Assembly (NCBI GenBank): GCA_002440085.1
Contig: DJRM01000046.1
Span: forward strand, 12,820-76,819
Reading direction: 5' to 3'
DNA: 64,000 nt
From: Bacteroidales bacterium UBA6360
GTDB taxonomy: Bacteria > Bacteroidota > Bacteroidia > Bacteroidales > UBA932
The translations under genes were made by a program, and so were the position numbers. The notes under the pieces are model-generated. The model was not told the origin of the DNA and searched no databases. It saw only the letters and a list, made by a program, of their open reading frames with translations. How positions within the stretch are numbered: position 1 is the stretch's first letter; each line of letters opens with the position of its first letter. Below, one piece after another: positions 60,638 through 64,000 of this stretch.

Positions 60638-61470
60638 CACCTTAATCTTGCCGATGTGTCTCGGGAAGGAAGGAACTTCCGCATCCTTGCCTTGCCGGCT
60701 GCCGGCTGTTCTTCTATAAGTTTCAGTTCGCGGGATTGGTTCAGCTCAGCCTTGACAGGTTCAACATCTGTTTTCCTCGACATCCCGGACTTCTCTTTTC
60801 CGCCGGTTTTAATGGTGTCGGACCGCGGCGTTTCCTTTGAGGAATCCGGCGGGGCGGCGACACCGAAACTGTCCGGAGCAATGGAAAGACTGTCTGAAGC
60901 CGCTGCAAGCGTGTCACGAATGACAAGCATCGCAGGACCGTCATAAGTCGTGTCGCATGTCCTTACGAAACGGAAATCCATGAATCCGAGAGAATCCAGT
61001 CCGACGACCAGGCTGTCAGAAGGGGTGCTCCTTATCATGCAACGCATCAGCGAATCCACGTTCAGACGTACAAGATTCCTGAGCGAATCGAGTCTTCTGC
61101 TCTCCCTCAGAGCCTCCTCACGCGCATTCTTCTCGGCCTTGAGATCCGTGAGCCTGCCGTTCAGAATCTCAGAAGTCCTGCGCAGAATCCTCGAATAGCG
61201 TGCAGGATCCCTCATGTAGACATCGACGCTGTTCAGATAATCATCGTAGGTATATCCATATTTCTCAAGCACAGGAGCATACACCAACGAAGTGTCAGCC
61301 TCACGCCTGAGCGAGCGGTTGTCGTCGAGCCATTGGTCAAGAACGTACATCTCGGCATATATCTCCGACATCTTCTCCTTCGGGATGACGCGCTCCTTCT
61401 TCCCGCAGGAAGCGAGTGAGAACCCGACGACAAGCGTCAGGACAACGATATATGCCGGAGACCTCTTCAC
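60637..61470 (-). CDS. DUF4296-type lipoprotein
   Basis: 277 residues. Lipobox FSLASC with Cys22, then GKKERVIPKEKMSEIYAEMYVLDQWL, the DUF4296 pattern, in which helical segments cover about residues 30-115 (EKYGYTYDDYLNSVDVYMRDPARYSRILRR). The C-terminal half is low complexity, rich in Ser, Asp, Pro and Lys, and probably disordered. Function unknown; these proteins are near universal in Bacteroidales. It lies 4 bases behind pheT and its stop overlaps the next start. Confidence 0.8.
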   Translation of the reverse strand: MKRSPAYIVVLTLVVGFSLASCGKKERVIPKEKMSEIYAEMYVLDQWLDDNRSLRREADTSLVYAPVLEKYGYTYDDYLNSVDVYMRDPARYSRILRRTSEILNGRLTDLKAEKNAREEALRESRRLDSLRNLVRLNVDSLMRCMIRSTPSDSLVVGLDSLGFMDFRFVRTCDTTYDGPAMLVIRDTLAAASDSLSIAPDSFGVAAPPDSSKETPRSDTIKTGGKEKSGMSRKTDVEPVKAELNQSRELKLIEEQPAAGKARMRKFLPSRDTSARLR

Positions 61471-61474
61471 CGCA

Positions 61475-63922
61475 CTATCTCAGCGTCGCGCCGTTCTCAT
61501 TCTGGAATGAAGAGAGCAGCTTCTGCATGATTCTCTCGACATCCGCGTCCGTGAGGGTCTTGTCAAGGTCCTGAAGCACGAAGCTCAGTGCATACTGCTT
61601 CTTGCCCTGAGGAATCTTGTCTCCCTTGTAGACATCGAAGAGCGAAACGCTCTTCAGCATCTTCTTGCCGGCCCTGTACGCTGTCCGGCGAAGGTCGGCA
61701 AAGCTGACGTTCTCGTCGAGCAGAAGCGCGAGGTCACGGCGAACTTCCGGATACTTAGGAAGTTCCCTGTAGCTGATTTTATCTCTCTTCACGAGTTCAA
61801 AGAGGACAGGCCAGTTAATTTCGGCGGCGAAAACAGGCTGCCTGATGCCGAACTTCCGAAGAAGAGGCTGTGCGACCACGCCAAGAACCGCGAGCTGACG
61901 GTGGCTGCCCGGAAGCAGATATGTCTGTCCGTCAGAGAAGATATCAGCAGGCGCATCGGCCGTCTCCATCTGGTAGAGATCCGCGCCGAAACGCTTCAGA
62001 AGCGCTTCCACATAGCCTTTGAGCTGGAAAAAGCTGCCCTTTCCGGAATCGGTTCTCCATGATTTCTCCGGAGTCCCCGAAATGAACATCGCATAGCACT
62101 GGTGCTCGTCTATGTCGCCCAAAGTCGGTACTTCGGTGATGTTCTTCAGAGAATAGACAGAGCCGTATTCAAAGATACGGAGGTTTGTCATCTGTCGGTT
62201 TATATTGTAGGCAATCACCTCCAGTCCATTGAGTATCAACGTCTGGCGCATCACGTTAAGGTCAGAGCTGAGCGGATTGAGCACGCGTACACAGCGTTCC
62301 TCCGGGAAGGTCGTGAGCTTCGAGTAATATTCGCTCTTCGTGAGCGAATTGTTCATGGTCTCGACAAACCCGTTCGCCGCGAGCCAGTCGGATATGGTGT
62401 TGCGGACAATCTCGGGCTCCGGTTTCTCGCTCGGATTCACCGACATCCTCATTGCCTTCGGAAGCTCGATGTTGTTATATCCATATATACGGAGTATTTC
62501 CTCGACAACGTCGCATTCCCTGTAGACGTCAATCATATATGTCGGAACGCCGACGAGCGCCCCGTTTTCCTTTTTTTCGATAAATTCGTAACCAAGATTC
62601 TTCAGGATTTCCTCTATCGTGTCATGGCCTATCTTCTTGCCGACGAAATTCTCGATGCGGTCATAGTCCAGTTCAACCTGCTTGCGGGCGAACTGAGCGG
62701 ACTCCACGCGCTGAATCTTTCCGTCAAGATGCGCTCCAGTAAGTTCCTGAAGAAGAAGCACTGCACGCTTTGCGGCATATTCAAGGGCGAGAGGGTCGCA
62801 GCCCCTTTCGTAGCGGAACGACGCATCTGTCTTGAGGGTGTGACGTTTTGAAGTCTTTCTGATGGTGACAGGGTTGAAATATGCGATTTCGAGGAATATG
62901 TCCTTCGTGGTCTCCGAAATTCCGGAATCAGCTCCGCCGAACACGCCGGCAAGGCACATCGCGCCCTTTTCGTCCGCAATCACGAGGTCGGCAGGATTGA
63001 GTTCGCGCTCCACTCCGTCGAGTGTGACAAGCTTCTCGCCATCATTGGCGTCGCGGACTATGACCTTTCCTCCGGAAATCTTCGCCGCGTCAAAGGTGTG
63101 GAGCGGCTGACCGAGTTCCATGAGTATGAAGTTGCTGACATCCACAACATTGTCGATAGGACGCAGGCCGACGGACAGGAGCTTTTTCTGAAGCCATTCA
63201 GGCGACGGACCAACCTTGGCACCGCGCAGTGTAGCGCCGAAATATCTCGGGGCGTCGGTCTTCGCGATGACCTCCACCGGGATAGCCCCCTCATCCGAGA
63301 CCGGTTCGTTGAAAGCGGAGACGTCAGGGATGCAGAGTTCGCACGGGATATTGTTGTGTTTCAGATATGCGTAGAGGTCGCGGGCGACACCTATGTGAGA
63401 TGCGGCATCGACGCGGTTTGCAGTGAGCCCGATTTCTATGACTGTGTCCGTCGCGAGATGAAGGTAATCCTTGGCAGGAGTTCCCGGAACGGCTGACGGG
63501 TCAAGAATCATGATGCCGTCGTGCGACTCGCCGATTCCGAGTTCGTCCTCGGCGCAGAGCATTCCGAAAGACTCGACTCCGCGAATTTTCGACTTCTTTA
63601 TCTTGAAGTCCTCCCCGAGAACGGTGCCGATGGTGGCAAGAAGCACCTTCTCACCCGCAGCCACGTTCGGAGCGCCGCATACGACCTGAAGCAGCTCAGG
63701 TCCCCCTGCATTGACCTTTGTAATGTGGAGATGATCCGAATCCGGATGCTCCACGCATTCAACGACCTCGGCTACCACCACACCGGCAAGCCCGCCGGGA
63801 ATTTCCTCGACAGTCTCAACGGAATCCACTTCAAGCCCGATGGAAGTAAGCGCCGCGGCAACCTCTTCCGGCGAAAGACCGCACTTTATGTAATCCTTAA
63901 GCCAATTGTACGAAACAGTCAT
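61475..63922 (-). CDS. pheT: Phenylalanyl-tRNA synthetase beta subunit
   Basis: 815 residues, full length. Order of domains: N-terminal core (MTVSYNWLKDYIKCGLSPEE); tRNA-binding OB-like insertion (VVAEVVECVEHPDSDHLHITKVNAG, about 49-75); B3/B4 editing region (about 210-400); B5 DNA-binding-like domain; catalytic-like core with RYERGCDP; and the C-terminal FDX-ACB anticodon domain (YPEVRRDLALLLDENVSFADL). It acts as an alpha2-beta2 enzyme with PheS, which is not in the window. It leads the run pheT-DUF4296-radical SAM. The ATG at 63922 gives the standard N-terminus. Confidence 0.96.
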   Translation of the reverse strand: MTVSYNWLKDYIKCGLSPEEVAAALTSIGLEVDSVETVEEIPGGLAGVVVAEVVECVEHPDSDHLHITKVNAGGPELLQVVCGAPNVAAGEKVLLATIGTVLGEDFKIKKSKIRGVESFGMLCAEDELGIGESHDGIMILDPSAVPGTPAKDYLHLATDTVIEIGLTANRVDAASHIGVARDLYAYLKHNNIPCELCIPDVSAFNEPVSDEGAIPVEVIAKTDAPRYFGATLRGAKVGPSPEWLQKKLLSVGLRPIDNVVDVSNFILMELGQPLHTFDAAKISGGKVIVRDANDGEKLVTLDGVERELNPADLVIADEKGAMCLAGVFGGADSGISETTKDIFLEIAYFNPVTIRKTSKRHTLKTDASFRYERGCDPLALEYAAKRAVLLLQELTGAHLDGKIQRVESAQFARKQVELDYDRIENFVGKKIGHDTIEEILKNLGYEFIEKKENGALVGVPTYMIDVYRECDVVEEILRIYGYNNIELPKAMRMSVNPSEKPEPEIVRNTISDWLAANGFVETMNNSLTKSEYYSKLTTFPEERCVRVLNPLSSDLNVMRQTLILNGLEVIAYNINRQMTNLRIFEYGSVYSLKNITEVPTLGDIDEHQCYAMFISGTPEKSWRTDSGKGSFFQLKGYVEALLKRFGADLYQMETADAPADIFSDGQTYLLPGSHRQLAVLGVVAQPLLRKFGIRQPVFAAEINWPVLFELVKRDKISYRELPKYPEVRRDLALLLDENVSFADLRRTAYRAGKKMLKSVSLFDVYKGDKIPQGKKQYALSFVLQDLDKTLTDADVERIMQKLLSSFQNENGATLR

Positions 63923-63943
63923 AATATTAAGAATATGTTTTAT

Positions 63944-63993
63944 TTTTTCTCACATTTATTTTTATATGTCCGTAAAAATAAATGTGAGAAAAA
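63944..63993. terminator. Perfect 21-bp inverted repeat upstream of pheT
   Basis: Arms 63944-63964 and 63973-63993 are exact complements with an 8-base loop. The stem is AT-rich with a TCTCACATTTA core and ends in A/T runs on both sides, so it could end transcripts from either direction. It lies 21 bases upstream of the pheT start, so it probably terminates a minus-strand gene beyond the window, or sits in the pheT leader as an attenuator. Confidence 0.5.
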
Positions 63994-64000
63994 TTAAAAC

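Overview
This window looks like a chromosomal segment from an anaerobic bacterium of the order Bacteroidales (Bacteroidota). The evidence is internal. Promoters fit the Bacteroidota form (a TTTG-like -33 box about 19 to 20 bases upstream of TAnnTTTG at -7). Shine-Dalgarno sites are generally absent. There are many lipoproteins and two FimA/Mfa-type fimbrial loci. DAHP synthase is fused to chorismate mutase, and ExbB carries a cleavable-looking signal peptide. I cannot fix the genus. I see no transposase, integrase, phage gene, rRNA or CRISPR array.

Layout: 1-990 is a truncated surface lipoprotein. 1366-4206 (minus) is the ribosomal operon rplM-rpsI-rpsB-tsf, followed by pfkA (4501-5481, minus). 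dusB and lpxK run on plus (5608-7790). 7861-9360 (minus) is a trio of poorly characterised membrane-associated genes. 9563-12888 (minus) holds aromatic amino acid genes: aminotransferase, tyrA, DAHP synthase/chorismate mutase. A DMT transporter and coaE converge at about 14.2 kb.

Fimbrial locus 1 spans 15053-28052. A membrane-tethered TPR-HTH regulator (minus) is divergent from seven plus-strand genes: an OmpA-like/DUF3575 outer-membrane protein, a DUF5119-like lipoprotein, three fimbrillins, a large minor component with a predicted beta-trefoil, and a 1087-residue DUF4906-type candidate tip protein. 28108-41139 is mostly housekeeping on minus: an FtsX/LolE-like permease, TonB, udk, asnS, alkaline phosphatase, an ExbD-ExbD-membrane protein-ExbB set, ansA, tatD, dprA, queA and a Nudix hydrolase. 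41232-43168 (plus) carries an SRPBCC-like protein and an RsmF-like methyltransferase. 43366-52564 (minus) carries an S41 protease, dCMP deaminase, acyl-CoA synthetase, a large anchored protein, ridA, tRNA-Arg(CCT), rpmF, yceD and typA. A tRNA-Leu(CAG) follows at 52.7 kb.

Fimbrial locus 2 spans 52875-58777 (minus): a lipoprotein with an HExxH zinc-peptidase motif, DUF3575, an OmpA-like/TPR lipoprotein, a fimbrillin and a Mfa2/FimB-type anchor. The window ends with deoC, a radical SAM protein, a DUF4296 lipoprotein and pheT (minus).

The most interesting material is the fimbrial pair. Both operons start from promoters with the same arrangement, ATGTTTC-N20-TAnCTTTG. Locus 1 has two more ATGTTTC boxes upstream, with a run of nine C between boxes 2 and 3, which suggests regulated and possibly phase-variable expression. 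The OmpA-like and DUF3575 modules are fused in locus 1 and separate in locus 2. Most subunits share a C-terminal Trp-containing strand and many have a Lys/Arg-containing candidate processing site. Two families of structured intergenic repeats lie directly behind stop codons of housekeeping genes (1176-1356, 43165-43369, and 4357-4467).
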